Part shown: positions 1 to 8,069 of the stretch, piece by piece
Layout of the letters: each line of letters opens with the position of its first letter
Position numbering within the stretch: position 1 is the first letter of the stretch
The notes under the pieces: generated by a model
Database searches by the model: none
Told to the model about the DNA's origin: nothing
Seen by the model: only the letters and a program-made list of their open reading frames with translations
Made by a program: the position numbers and the translations under genes
Assembly: GCA_002308315.1 (NCBI GenBank)
Contig: DBWE01000047.1
Coordinates: forward strand, 1-13,367
DNA length: 13,367 nt
Source: Clostridiales bacterium UBA1246
GTDB taxonomy: Bacteria > Bacillota > Clostridia > Oscillospirales > Oscillospiraceae
Reading direction: 5' to 3'

Positions 1-786
1 CAGATGATAAAGCGCGGAGTCGATCCGGGCCGCTGGCCCGAGGCCGCGAACGTCACCGCGCCCGACGCGATAAAAGCGATACACCGCAGTTATATCGAAG
101 CGGGCAGCAGGATAATATACGCCTGCAGCTTCGGCGCGAACTCATATAAGCTCAGGGGCTGCGAATACGGAACGGCGGAGCTTGTGAAGGCAGCGCTTGA
201 CAACGCGAGAGCGGCGGCCGAGGGAACGGACGTGCGCGTCGCGCTGGACGTGGGCCCAATAGGCGAGATGCTCGAGCCTTACGGGGAGCTCGGCGAACAG
301 AAGGCGAGAGAGCTGTATACGGAGCTGGCCGAGGCGGGAAAAAGCGCGGATCTGGCCGCGATAGAGACGATGTGGGACATAGAGGAGGCGGTCATCGCCC
401 TGGAGGCGATAAAGAGCGTGTCCGATATGCCGGTGTTCGTTACGATGACCTTTCAGGCCGGTGGGCGTACCATGTGCGGCTGCGGCGTGGAGGAGATGGC
501 GGAAAGGCTCGGGGCCGCGGGAGCCGACGCGATAGGCATAAACTGTTCCCTCGGGCCGGGGGAGGCGCTGCCGCTTATGAAGAGGCTGGCCGAATGCACC
601 TCTCTGCCCATGATAGCAAAGCCCAACGCGGGCATGCCCGACCCGAAGACCGGCGAATACAAGCTCTCTCCCGCGCGCTTTACGGAGCTGATGCTGCCCG
701 TTATCGAGCTGGGAACGGCCTTCGTCGGCGGCTGCTGCGGTACGGGACCGGAATATATCGAGGCGCTCGCGGAGGCGATGGGATGA
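1..786 (+). CDS. Homocysteine S-methyltransferase family protein (MetH N-terminal-domain type), 5' end cut by window
   Basis: The frame is open from the first base, and the reading starts inside a conserved N-terminal stretch, so I treat the gene as running off the left edge with roughly 15-25 residues missing; the ATG at position 4 is probably internal. The protein has the pattern of the zinc-dependent Hcy-binding TIM barrel that moves a methyl group onto homocysteine to make methionine. Seen: SYIEAGSRIIYACSFGANSYKL near the start (split here for length: the core is ACSFGANSYKL), the zinc-ligand Cys in GINCSLGPG (codon 544-546), and the paired Cys of GGCCGT (codons 733-738). The protein stops soon after that motif, so the folate-binding and cobalamin-binding domains of full-length MetH are not in this gene. 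It would need a separate corrinoid protein or another methyl donor such as S-methylmethionine. Its TGA overlaps the ATG of the next gene (ATGA), which suggests translational coupling. The family is clear; the methyl donor is not. Confidence 0.85.
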   Translation, partial: QMIKRGVDPGRWPEAANVTAPDAIKAIHRSYIEAGSRIIYACSFGANSYKLRGCEYGTAELVKAALDNARAAAEGTDVRVALDVGPIGEMLEPYGELGEQKARELYTELAEAGKSADLAAIETMWDIEEAVIALEAIKSVSDMPVFVTMTFQAGGRTMCGCGVEEMAERLGAAGADAIGINCSLGPGEALPLMKRLAECTSLPMIAKPNAGMPDPKTGEYKLSPARFTELMLPVIELGTAFVGGCCGTGPEYIEALAEAMG

Positions 787-2549
787 ACGTCGTCCCGGCG
801 ATACTTGCCGGACTGACCGCGTGCTGCGCGGCGGCGTTTTTCCTGCTCGGCTTCAACTGGCGCAGGGAAAACTGCGTATGGCACTCTTCCTCGAAAAAAG
901 ACGTCCGCGCGGCGGCGGTCATAACGGCGCTGTACGCGCTTGTCGCCTTCGCGGGACTCGGCGACGGGCGGGCGCCCGAAAGCCCGTACGTTTTCGAGAC
1001 CAGAGGAGAGTCTTTCACGGCGCGGCTCGACAGTCCCGGCGAGGTAAGCGCGCTGATGTGGTACGCCGGTCCGACCGCGGGAGCCTGTACGGTGGAGTTT
1101 TCCGAGGACGGGGAGACGTGGACCGGACAGGGCGGCATAGAGCAGGACTACAAGGCCGTGCTGAAATGGAACAGCGTCGAAATACGCCCGGAAAAGACGG
1201 AATATATCCGCGTGACCTGCGTTTCCGGCGCGCCGCTGTATCTGCAGGAGCTGGCGGCGTTCGGCCCGCGGGGAGAGCAGCTCACGCTTAAGGACGGCGG
1301 CGGGGCGACGGACGAACAGCAGCTCGCCGCGTCGGTACCGAGCAGGCTCAACGGCAGTTATTTTGACGAGATATACCACGTGCGCACCGCGTGGGAGCAT
1401 ATCAACGGCGTAAAGCCCTACGAAATAACCCATCCGCCCCTGGGGAAGCTGATCATTTCCCTGGGAATACGCCTGTTCGGGCTCGTTCCCTTCGGCTGGC
1501 GCTTTATGGGAACGCTCTTCGGCTGTCTGATGCTGCCGGTGATGTATCTGTTCCTGAAAAGCATGTTCGGGAGCAGCGCGGCGGCGACGGGCGGCACGGT
1601 GATATTCGCGCTCGACTTCATGCATTTTGTTCAGACGCGCATAGCGACAATAGATACCTACGGTACCTTTTTCGTGCTGCTCATGTTCGCGTGCATGTAT
1701 CGGTACTACTCCCTCCCGCCCGACGCGCCGGTGAAAAAGACGCTGCCGCCGCTGTTCCTGAGCGGACTTTTCTTCGGGATCGGCGCGGCGTCGAAATGGA
1801 CTGTGATCTACGGCGGAGCGGGGCTTGCGGCAGTCTGGGTGCTCAGACAGATCTTCTGCCTCAGACGCCGCGGGGACAAGGCGGCCTATCTCGCCGCGAC
1901 GGCGCTGTGGTCGCTGCTGTTTTTCGTGCTCATCCCGGCGGTGATATACTGCCTGGCGTATATCCCGTACGCCCGGGCGGAGGGGGTAAAGCTCTTCGGA
2001 GCGGAGCATCTCAGGATCATATGGGAAAATCAGAAATACATGCTGAACTATCACGGGGGCCTTCAGGCGACGCATCCTTACCAGTCGGAATGGTGGCAGT
2101 GGGTGCTTGATATAAGGCCGATACTGTATTTCCTCAGATACTTCGACGACGGGACGAGATCGTCCTTCGGCGCGTGGGGCAACCCGATGTTCTGGTGGAG
2201 CGGGCTGCTGTCGATGGTATGCATGGCCTTCAAGACCGCGAGAGGCGACAGAAAGGCCGCGTTTATCCTGTGCGGCTGGCTTTCGCTGCTGCTGCCGTGG
2301 GCGGTGATAAGCCGCTGCGCGTTCATCTACCACTATTTTCCGTGCACGGTCTTTCTCGCCGCGGCGATGTGCTATGTGCTGTGCGATATCCACCGGCGCT
2401 CGAGAAAGCTCTTCGTTCCCGTCACGGCGGCGAGCGCGGGGGTATGCGCGGCGCTGTTCGTGCTGTTTTATCCCGTATTGACGGGGGCCGTATGCCCGGC
2501 GAAGCTCTCCGTGCTGTGGAGATGGTTCGGCGGGATGTGGCCGTTCTGA
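783..2549 (+). CDS. Phospholipid carrier-dependent glycosyltransferase, protein O-mannosyltransferase (GT39/PMT) type, 588 aa
   Basis: Predicted multi-pass membrane enzyme that moves a sugar from a polyprenyl-phosphate donor onto an acceptor outside the membrane, probably a protein. Two hydrophobic segments lie near the N terminus (about 5-24 and 42-60). A beta-rich soluble part (about 68-170, with VEFSEDGETWT and EYIRVTCVSG) resembles a discoidin (F5/8 type C-like) domain. The catalytic region follows: FDEIYHV at 194-200 carries the Asp-Glu pair (D195, E196) typical of PMT loop 1; HPPLGK at 217-222 and QTRIATIDTYG near 284 are also PMT-like. Many transmembrane segments and a C-terminal FIYHYFP motif complete the pattern. 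I chose the ATG at 783 because it overlaps the previous stop as ATGA and gives a membrane N terminus; the frame is open further upstream, but that part reads as the wrong frame of the preceding gene. Acceptor and sugar cannot be told from the sequence. Confidence 0.85.
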   Translation: MNVVPAILAGLTACCAAAFFLLGFNWRRENCVWHSSSKKDVRAAAVITALYALVAFAGLGDGRAPESPYVFETRGESFTARLDSPGEVSALMWYAGPTAGACTVEFSEDGETWTGQGGIEQDYKAVLKWNSVEIRPEKTEYIRVTCVSGAPLYLQELAAFGPRGEQLTLKDGGGATDEQQLAASVPSRLNGSYFDEIYHVRTAWEHINGVKPYEITHPPLGKLIISLGIRLFGLVPFGWRFMGTLFGCLMLPVMYLFLKSMFGSSAAATGGTVIFALDFMHFVQTRIATIDTYGTFFVLLMFACMYRYYSLPPDAPVKKTLPPLFLSGLFFGIGAASKWTVIYGGAGLAAVWVLRQIFCLRRRGDKAAYLAATALWSLLFFVLIPAVIYCLAYIPYARAEGVKLFGAEHLRIIWENQKYMLNYHGGLQATHPYQSEWWQWVLDIRPILYFLRYFDDGTRSSFGAWGNPMFWWSGLLSMVCMAFKTARGDRKAAFILCGWLSLLLPWAVISRCAFIYHYFPCTVFLAAAMCYVLCDIHRRSRKLFVPVTAASAGVCAALFVLFYPVLTGAVCPAKLSVLWRWFGGMWPF

Positions 2550-2570
2550 TATCGTCCGCGATTTAAGAAA

Positions 2571-2595
2571 CAAAAAAACGCGCCGTGTCCGGCGC
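2571..2595 (-). terminator. Terminator-shaped hairpin facing the minus strand, upstream of rpiB
   Basis: A 6-bp GC stem, GCGCCG (2580-2585) with CGGCGC (2590-2595), encloses the loop TGTC. On the plus strand it is preceded by seven A (2571-2577 region) and has no T run after it. Read on the minus strand the stem is followed by G and a run of seven T, the form of an intrinsic terminator. No minus-strand gene is seen that it would serve, so it may only block antisense transcripts. It ends seven bases before the rpiB ribosome binding site and could also affect that site. Weak call. Confidence 0.3.
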
Positions 2596-2617
2596 TCGGA
2601 AAGAAGGATATAATGAT

Positions 2618-3055
2618 ATGATAGCATTGGGAAGCGACCACGCGGGCCTCGAGCTGAAAAAGGCTCTCATGGAATATCTTGACGGAAAGGGCCTGGAGTA
2701 CAGGGATTACGGTACGTTCTCCGCGGACAGCTGCGATTACCCGGTATACGCGAAGGCGGCGGCTCAGGCCGTGGCGAGCGGCGAGTGCGACAGGGGAATA
2801 CTCGTCTGCGGCACCGGAGCGGGCATGGCCATATCCGCAAACAAGATCCGGGGCATACGCTGCGCCTGCTGTTCGGACTGCTTTACCGCCGAGATGGTCA
2901 GAAGGCACAACGACGCCAACATGCTCTCCCTGGGACAGCGCGTGGTGGGCGTCGGCCTTGCGCTGAAGATAGCCGAGACCTTTCTGACCACGGAGTTCGA
3001 GGGAGGCCGCCACGCCCGCAGGGTCGGGCTGATAAGCGAGCTGGAGCAGCTGTGA
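2618..3055 (+). CDS. rpiB: Ribose-5-phosphate isomerase B (RpiB/LacAB family), 145 aa
   Basis: Cytoplasmic enzyme of the non-oxidative pentose phosphate pathway that interconverts ribose 5-phosphate and ribulose 5-phosphate. The protein is collinear with the family and of usual length. It shows the N-terminal GSDHAG (D7, H8), the active-site loop GILVCGTGAGM with Cys64 and Thr66, and RRHNDANMLSLG with His97, which assists ring opening and phosphate binding in known RpiB proteins. The ATG at 2618 is preferred because it begins directly with the conserved IALGSDHAG and has AGAAGG at 2602-2607 ten bases upstream; an in-frame GTG at 2585 lies inside a hairpin and adds residues not typical of the family. 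The Cys at position 64 favours RpiB over sugar isomerases with other substrates, although allose or galactose phosphate isomerase activity cannot be ruled out. The stop overlaps the GTG of the next small gene. Confidence 0.95.
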   Translation: MIALGSDHAGLELKKALMEYLDGKGLEYRDYGTFSADSCDYPVYAKAAAQAVASGECDRGILVCGTGAGMAISANKIRGIRCACCSDCFTAEMVRRHNDANMLSLGQRVVGVGLALKIAETFLTTEFEGGRHARRVGLISELEQL

Positions 3056-3222
3056 AAAACAGGGTCTACCGTTCCTCGCTGCCTCTGAAAAAGATACTGT
3101 CCGTTCTGCTGCTCGTTCTGCTGCTTCTGCTTGCCGCCGCGGCGGCGCTCTTTTTCCTCTTCAGAAGCTGGACGGTGTACGACGCGAGCGGGGCGCACAT
3201 AATTTTTCCGTGGGCCGGATGA
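3052..3222 (+). CDS. Small single-pass membrane protein, 56 aa, function unknown
   Basis: A GTG at 3052 overlaps the rpiB stop (GTGA), with GGAG at 3043-3046 five bases before it, a layout typical of translational coupling. The product has a basic start (KNRVYRSS, then KK), one long hydrophobic run of about 22 residues rich in Leu and Ala (about 16-39), and a short tail with FRSWTVYDASGAHIIFPW ending at W54-A-G. Positive charges before the segment suggest the N terminus is inside and the tail outside. I do not recognise a named family. The tail pattern VYDxxGxHIIFPW reminds me of the region just after the membrane anchor in some larger clostridial secreted proteins, so this may be a small protein in its own right or a shortened remnant; no in-frame continuation is seen after 3222. 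Reality of the gene rests on the overlap, the ribosome binding site and the clear membrane segment. Confidence 0.6.
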   Translation: MKNRVYRSSLPLKKILSVLLLVLLLLLAAAAALFFLFRSWTVYDASGAHIIFPWAG

Positions 3223-3237
3223 GGACAGCCGTACTTT

Positions 3238-3285
3238 GCCGTTTTGACGGTATTTCGGCGGTTTCCGGACGGAAACGGCATTTTT
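3238..3285 (+). terminator. Possible intrinsic terminator between the rpiB group and recJ
   Basis: Two compact hairpins, CCGT-TTTG-ACGG (3239-3250) and GTTTCC-GGAC-GGAAAC (3261-3276), compete with one longer pairing, GCCGTTT (3238-3244) with AAACGGC (3273-3279). Five T follow at 3281-3285. The longer stem ends just before ATTTTT, the usual form for termination, but its loop is large. It fits the break between the rpiB group and the promoter at 3300. Confidence 0.4.
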
Positions 3286-3299
3286 CGCCGGGCGGCATC

Positions 3300-3328
3300 T
3301 TGTTAGAATGAGATTTCTTTGATATAAT
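3300..3328 (+). promoter_or_regulatory. Sigma-A type promoter for recJ and the genes after it
   Basis: TTGTTA (3300-3305) and TATAAT (3323-3328) are separated by exactly 17 bases. The -10 box is perfect and the -35 box matches four of six. Transcription would start near 3335, leaving a leader of about 30 bases with AGGAAAGGGGG at 3349-3359 just before the recJ ATG. The surrounding DNA is clearly more AT-rich than the genes on either side. Confidence 0.8.
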
Positions 3329-3366
3329 CATCAAATATCAACAATCGCAGGAAAGGGGGCGCGAAA

Positions 3367-5415
3367 ATGAAGGCAAGGGCTTTTGAGGGCTGGTGGGTCG
3401 GACAGTACAGCGAGAACGACGCCGCCACGCTCCGCGGCGCCGGTTATCCGCGGCTGCTTGCCTCGCTTTTGTGCTCCCGCGGTCTGGTAAACCCGTATAT
3501 CGTGAGAGAATTCATGCGGGAGGACCTGGAGCTGCTGCACGATCCGTTCCTGATGAAGGACATGGACAGGGCCGTCAGCCGCATAAACCGGGCGGTCGCC
3601 GCCGGGGAAAAGGTGGCGGTATACGGGGATTACGACGTGGACGGTCTTACATCCACGGCGCTGATGACCGATTATATCCGCTCTCTCGGCCTTTCCTGCA
3701 CGGCATATATACCCGAGAGGCTTACCGAGGGCTACGGCATGAGCGAGGAGGCCCTGAAGCAGATACGCGCCGGCGGGGTGACGCTTATCATCACCGTTGA
3801 CTGCGGCATAACCTCGTTTGAACAGATACGGGCCGCGCGGCGCATGGGAATGGACGTGGTAGTGACCGATCATCACGAGTGCCTCGGCCCGCTGCCGGAG
3901 GCCTGCGCGGTGGTCGATCCCCGCAGGCTGGACTGCCCGTATCCCTTCAAGGGGCTTGCGGGAGTGGGCGTGGCCTTCAAGCTGGTCTGCGCAATGGAGG
4001 GCCCGGCAAAGACAGAAGAGATCGTCGCCCGCTACGGAGAGCTCGCGGCGATGGGCACCATAGCGGACGTGATGCCCGTGGTGGATGAAAACAGGGCGAT
4101 AATACGCCGCGGCATCGAGGTGCTGCACGGGGCGGGCAGGCTGGGCCTGAACCGCCTGCTCAACGAGCTCGGGCTCAGCCGCGAAAAGCTGAGCAGCTCG
4201 GACATCAGCTTTTCCGTGGTTCCCAAGCTGAACGCCGCGGGACGCATGGGCCGGGTTCGCACCGCCTTCGAGCTGCTCATGTCCGAGGATGAGAGAGAGG
4301 CCGACGCCCTGGCAAAAACGCTGTGCGATATGAACATAGAGCGCAGAGAAGTGGAGAACCGCGTTTTTTCGGAGGCGCTCGAAATGCTCAGCGGGAGCGG
4401 GCGAGTATCCTCCCCCATAGTGCTCGCTTCGGACAACTGGCATCACGGAGTGTCCGGCATAGTCGCCTCGCGGCTTGCGGAGCGCTTCGGGGTCCCCGCG
4501 GTGGTAATATGCCTGGAGGGGGACGGCGGACGGGGCTCCTGCCGCAGCTTCGGCAATTTCAATATCTTCATGGCGCTGAACTACTGCCGGGACGTCCTCG
4601 ACTCCTTCGGCGGCCACGCGCTCGCGGCCGGTCTTACCCTGAAGAGGGACGCGGTGGACGAGTTTAGAGGCAAGCTGACGGAATACTACAATTTCACCGA
4701 GGGCGATTTTTTCCAGATGAAGCTGCCCGTGGACTTCTGCGTGGACGATCCGTCCATGCTCACGCTCAGGGATATAGAGGGCCTTAAGGCCATGGAGCCC
4801 TGGGGCAGCGGAAATCCGCCGCCCTCGATGTGCATGAGGGACGTGAACGTGGAGGCGGTCACGCCCATAGGCGGCGACAGACACGTCAAGCTGCGCGTGA
4901 GCCGCGGGGGAAGAAGCTTTGAATGCGTTTTCTTCTCGGTATCCGCGAAGGAGCTCGGCGTACACGCCGGAGCGACGGTCGATCTGGCCTTTGAGCCGGG
5001 GATAAACGAATACAGGGGCACGAGATCGGTGCAGCTGCTGCTGAAGGACGTGCGCGCCTCGAGATGCGGGGACGAGCCCACGCTCGAGCTCGCGCGGCGC
5101 TTTTTCGCGGGGGCCGCCATGCTGCCGGTGGAAAACGCCATGCTGCTGCCCGAGCGGGGGGAATTCGCAAAGGTCTGGAACAATATCATCCAGCGTTCGA
5201 GGAGATTTCTCGAGCCCTTCGACGAGCTGCTGCCCGATATCGCGCTGCACACGGGCATAGCGTCCCTGGGCCGCATTTACGTCTGCCTGAGGGTGTTCGA
5301 CGAGCTTGGACTGATAAATCTCCGCGAATTTGAAGAAAACATGGATATACATATACCGCGCGTAGAGAAAAAAGCGGATCTGAACGATTCGCTGATACTT
5401 CAGAAACTGAGATGA
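3367..5415 (+). CDS. recJ: Single-stranded-DNA-specific exonuclease RecJ, 682 aa
   Basis: Cytoplasmic 5'-3' exonuclease that degrades single-stranded DNA in recombination and mismatch or base-excision repair. All main DHH-family motifs are visible: YGDYDVDG at 86-93 with three metal-binding Asp, VDCG at 144-147, DHH at 168-170, GTIAD at 230-234, NAAGRMG at 289-295, WHHGVSGIVASRL from 358, GRGSCRS at 388-394, and the DHHA1 signature FGGHALAAG at 414-422. An OB-like region follows (about 450-560), then about 120 further residues (LPERGEFAKVW through LRVFDELGLI) that resemble the extra C-terminal domain of Firmicutes RecJ. No key residue appears missing. The start has a strong ribosome binding site seven bases upstream and its own promoter. 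It is the first gene of a five-gene run; rel begins 15 bases after the stop. Confidence 0.96.
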   Translation: MKARAFEGWWVGQYSENDAATLRGAGYPRLLASLLCSRGLVNPYIVREFMREDLELLHDPFLMKDMDRAVSRINRAVAAGEKVAVYGDYDVDGLTSTALMTDYIRSLGLSCTAYIPERLTEGYGMSEEALKQIRAGGVTLIITVDCGITSFEQIRAARRMGMDVVVTDHHECLGPLPEACAVVDPRRLDCPYPFKGLAGVGVAFKLVCAMEGPAKTEEIVARYGELAAMGTIADVMPVVDENRAIIRRGIEVLHGAGRLGLNRLLNELGLSREKLSSSDISFSVVPKLNAAGRMGRVRTAFELLMSEDEREADALAKTLCDMNIERREVENRVFSEALEMLSGSGRVSSPIVLASDNWHHGVSGIVASRLAERFGVPAVVICLEGDGGRGSCRSFGNFNIFMALNYCRDVLDSFGGHALAAGLTLKRDAVDEFRGKLTEYYNFTEGDFFQMKLPVDFCVDDPSMLTLRDIEGLKAMEPWGSGNPPPSMCMRDVNVEAVTPIGGDRHVKLRVSRGGRSFECVFFSVSAKELGVHAGATVDLAFEPGINEYRGTRSVQLLLKDVRASRCGDEPTLELARRFFAGAAMLPVENAMLLPERGEFAKVWNNIIQRSRRFLEPFDELLPDIALHTGIASLGRIYVCLRVFDELGLINLREFEENMDIHIPRVEKKADLNDSLILQKLR

Positions 5416-5430
5416 GAGGAGGGGAAGTCC

Positions 5431-7614
5431 GTGTCCTGGCAGCCGGAGGAAAGCTATGCCGAGCTTGAAAACAAGCTGAAGGAATATTATCCCAGGGTGG
5501 ATACGAAGCGCCTGAGAGAGGCGTTCGATTTCGCGCGCAAAGCCCACGAGGGACAGCTGCGCAAGGACGGGACGCCCTTTATAACTCATCCCGTCGCAGC
5601 GGCGATGATATGCGCGGAAATGGGGCTGGACGAGGACTCGGCGGTGGCCTGTCTGCTGCATGACACCATCGAGGACACCGACGCCACGTATGAACAGATA
5701 GAGCATCTTTTCGGGACCCAGGTGGCGGATCTCGTTGAGGCGGTAACAAAGCTGACGCGGGTGGTATACACCAGCAAGGAAGAAGAGCAGATGGAAAATC
5801 TGCGCAAGATGCTCATGGCCATGGCCAAGGATATCCGCGTGATACTCATCAAGATAGCCGACAGGCTCCACAACATGCGCACGATGAACTATCAGTCGGA
5901 GGACAAGCAGAGGGAAAAGGCGCTGGAGACCATGGAGATATACGCGCCCATTGCCCACCGTCTCGGCATGCAGAGAGTCAAATGGGAGCTGGAGGATCTT
6001 TCGCTGCTGTATCTCGATCCCATAGGCTACAGGGAGATCACCTCGCAGCTGGAAAAGCGCATGCCCGTGCTGGAAAGGTTCATGGAAGTGAACAAGCAGC
6101 GCATGATAGACCGTCTCGCCTCCGCCGGCATCAAGGGCGAGGTCACCTGCCGCATAAAGCACATATACAGCATCTACCGGAAGATGTACAGTCAGAACAA
6201 GGAGCTCAGCGAGGTGCTGGATCTCTGCGCTTTCCGCGTGATAGTGGACACCATCCCGGACTGCTACAACGTGCTGGGGCAGATACACGATCTGTTCAAG
6301 CCGCTGCCGGGGAAATTCAAGGATTATATAAGCACGCCCAAGCCGAATATGTACCAGAGCATACACACCACGGTCATAGGCTCCGAGGGCATACCCTTCG
6401 AGGTGCAGATACGCACCTATGAAATGCACCACACCGCCGAATACGGCGTGGCGGCGCACTGGAAATACAAGCAGGGCATCAGCGGCCCCGCGGGCGAGGA
6501 GAAATTCGCCTGGATACGCAGCCTGCTCGAGGCGCAGCAGGAGAGCGACGCGCAGGATTTCGTGCACGAGCTGAAGATAGACATGTTCGCCGACGAGGTG
6601 TTCGTTTTCACGCCCAAGGGCGACGTGATAAATCTGCCCGCCGGCGCCACGCCGATAGACTTTGCCTACAGCATACATTCCGAGATAGGCAACCATATGA
6701 CCGGCGCCAAGGTCAACGGGCGCATAGTGACCTTCGATCACGCCCTGCAGAACGGGGACGTGGTCGAGGTGAGCACCTCGTCCTCCTCCAAGGGCCCCGC
6801 CCGGGACTGGATCGCCATTGCGAAAAGCTCTCAGGCGCGCAGCAAGATAAAGCAGTGGTTCAAGCGCGAGAAGCGCGACGAGAACATAGCCCGCGGCAAG
6901 CCCGTTTTCGAAAACGAGATGAGGCACGCCGGCATGAGCCCCGCGGTGCTGAACGACGCCGATTTTCTGCAGGGAGTGCTCAAAAAGCTCGCCGTGACCT
7001 CCATGGACGACGTATACGCCGCCATAGGCTACGGCGGCATGGCCGCGTCCCGGGTGGTGAGACGCATACACGACGAGTATTCCCGCCTCAGCAAGGCCGA
7101 CAAGCTCGAAAAACAGGTCGAAAAGCTCGGCCAGCCTCAGGCGGTAAAGGAACACAGCATAAACGGGATACTCGTTGAAAATCTGGACAACTGCCTGATC
7201 AAGTTCGCCCGCTGCTGCACTCCGGTTCCGGGAGACCCGGTGGTGGGATATATCACGAAGGGCTTCGGCGTGTCGATACACCGCACGGAATGCCTCAACT
7301 ACCGCTCGTCCATAGCCAAGGACGGCGAGGACATGCGGTGGATATCCGTGCGCTGGGCCGGCACCGGCGGAGAGCTGTACCAGGCGTCCTTATCCGTGAA
7401 CGCGGTGCAGCACAAAAATCTCATCATGGATATAGCCACCGCGCTGAGCGCGGCAAAGGTGAAGATAACGTCCCTCTCGGTAAGAGAGCTGACCGGGGGA
7501 GGCTCCGTGGCCTTCATCACCGTGGAGGTAAAGGACACGGCGGAGCTTACCTCCGCGATAAACAGGCTTGCGCTCATAAAGGGCGTAACGGAGGTCAGGA
7601 GGACGGGCACGTGA
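5431..7614 (+). CDS. rel: Bifunctional (p)ppGpp synthetase/hydrolase, RelA/SpoT (Rel) family, 727 aa
   Basis: Makes (p)ppGpp from ATP and GTP or GDP during amino acid starvation and also breaks it down. Domains in order: HD hydrolase (about 30-190) with THP at 52-54, HDTIED at 77-82 and ADRLHNMRT at 143-151; synthetase (about 240-345) with [19 protein letters not shown] and [19 protein letters not shown] domain (about 388-448); helical region; zinc-finger-like segment with [11 protein letters not shown] (Cys 595-596) and HRTEC near 617; C-terminal ACT domain (about 655-727). The intact HD motif argues for an active hydrolase. The position that separates the two classes reads KFKD (295-298), matching the RXKD of bifunctional enzymes with Lys in place of Arg, and not the EXDD of synthetase-only RelA. 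The GTG start at 5431 has AGAGGAGGGG seven to ten bases before it. The stop overlaps the dtd GTG. Confidence 0.96.
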   Translation: MSWQPEESYAELENKLKEYYPRVDTKRLREAFDFARKAHEGQLRKDGTPFITHPVAAAMICAEMGLDEDSAVACLLHDTIEDTDATYEQIEHLFGTQVADLVEAVTKLTRVVYTSKEEEQMENLRKMLMAMAKDIRVILIKIADRLHNMRTMNYQSEDKQREKALETMEIYAPIAHRLGMQRVKWELEDLSLLYLDPIGYREITSQLEKRMPVLERFMEVNKQRMIDRLASAGIKGEVTCRIKHIYSIYRKMYSQNKELSEVLDLCAFRVIVDTIPDCYNVLGQIHDLFKPLPGKFKDYISTPKPNMYQSIHTTVIGSEGIPFEVQIRTYEMHHTAEYGVAAHWKYKQGISGPAGEEKFAWIRSLLEAQQESDAQDFVHELKIDMFADEVFVFTPKGDVINLPAGATPIDFAYSIHSEIGNHMTGAKVNGRIVTFDHALQNGDVVEVSTSSSSKGPARDWIAIAKSSQARSKIKQWFKREKRDENIARGKPVFENEMRHAGMSPAVLNDADFLQGVLKKLAVTSMDDVYAAIGYGGMAASRVVRRIHDEYSRLSKADKLEKQVEKLGQPQAVKEHSINGILVENLDNCLIKFARCCTPVPGDPVVGYITKGFGVSIHRTECLNYRSSIAKDGEDMRWISVRWAGTGGELYQASLSVNAVQHKNLIMDIATALSAAKVKITSLSVRELTGGGSVAFITVEVKDTAELTSAINRLALIKGVTEVRRTGT

Positions 7615-8057
7615 GAGCGGTAGTCACGAGAGTGAAAAACGCGAGAGTGGAAATAAACGGAGAAGTGAGCGGCAGCATAGGCGTCGGGTTTCTCGTGCTT
7701 CTGGGCGTGAAGACCGGCGACACGGAGGCCGAGGCGATACGCCTGAGCGACAAGATATGCGCCCTGCGCATATTCGAGGACGAAAACGAGCGCATGAACC
7801 TTTCGCTCGCCGACGTGAACGGAGACATTCTCGCGGTATCGCAGTTCACGCTTTACGGTAATTGCCGTCACGGGCGCAGACCGGAGTTCCTCAGCGCGGC
7901 GAAGCCGGAGCAGGCCGTCCCGCTGTACGAGCTTTTCATAGAAAAATGCCGGGAAAAGGGCTTCCGCGTGCAGACCGGCGTTTTCGGGGCGGACATGCAG
8001 GTGTTTTCCCAGAACGACGGGCCGGTCACGCTGATACTCGATACCGACGAGCTGTAA
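7611..8057 (+). CDS. dtd: D-aminoacyl-tRNA deacylase (DTD), 148 aa
   Basis: Hydrolyses D-amino acids, and in known members also glycine, that were wrongly attached to tRNA, keeping them out of protein. The chain is full length for the family (about 145-150). It has the N-terminal [29 protein letters not shown] pattern, the invariant SQFTLYG near residue 80, GRRPEF after it, and the C-terminal GPVT in [12 protein letters not shown]. These SQ and GP motifs form the cross-subunit active site in the dimer. I chose the GTG at 7611 because it overlaps the rel stop (GTGA) and has AGGAGGAC at 7597-7604 at good distance; the frame is open further upstream only as a shadow of rel. Next to rel, the gene links tRNA charging quality to the starvation response by location only. 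Confidence 0.95.
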   Translation: MRAVVTRVKNARVEINGEVSGSIGVGFLVLLGVKTGDTEAEAIRLSDKICALRIFEDENERMNLSLADVNGDILAVSQFTLYGNCRHGRRPEFLSAAKPEQAVPLYELFIEKCREKGFRVQTGVFGADMQVFSQNDGPVTLILDTDEL

Positions 8058-8069
8058 CGGAGGCTTGAT

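Noticed and set aside
372..782. Upstream extension of the glycosyltransferase frame
   Set aside because: It overlaps the conserved methyltransferase in another frame and encodes Arg/Gly-rich shadow sequence; the ATG at 783 in an ATGA overlap is a better start.
2609..2614. TATAAT just before rpiB
   Set aside because: It lies three bases from the ATG and has no -35 box at a proper distance; it is an extension of the ribosome binding site region by chance.
453..2627. Long open frame on the minus strand opposite the glycosyltransferase
   Set aside because: Same cause: antisense of a GC-rich gene, with composition biased to Arg, His and Gln and no domain or ribosome binding site that I could support.
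3331..7281. A very long open frame on the minus strand (about 1316 codons) opposite recJ and rel
   Set aside because: It lies opposite two fully recognisable genes, has no recognisable domain and its translation is rich in His, Arg, Tyr and Ala as expected for an antisense shadow. It stays open because the plus-strand genes rarely use TTA, CTA or TCA codons.
7290..7610. Upstream extension of the dtd frame
   Set aside because: It is a shadow of rel; the DTD family begins at the GTG at 7611, which has its own AGGAGG.
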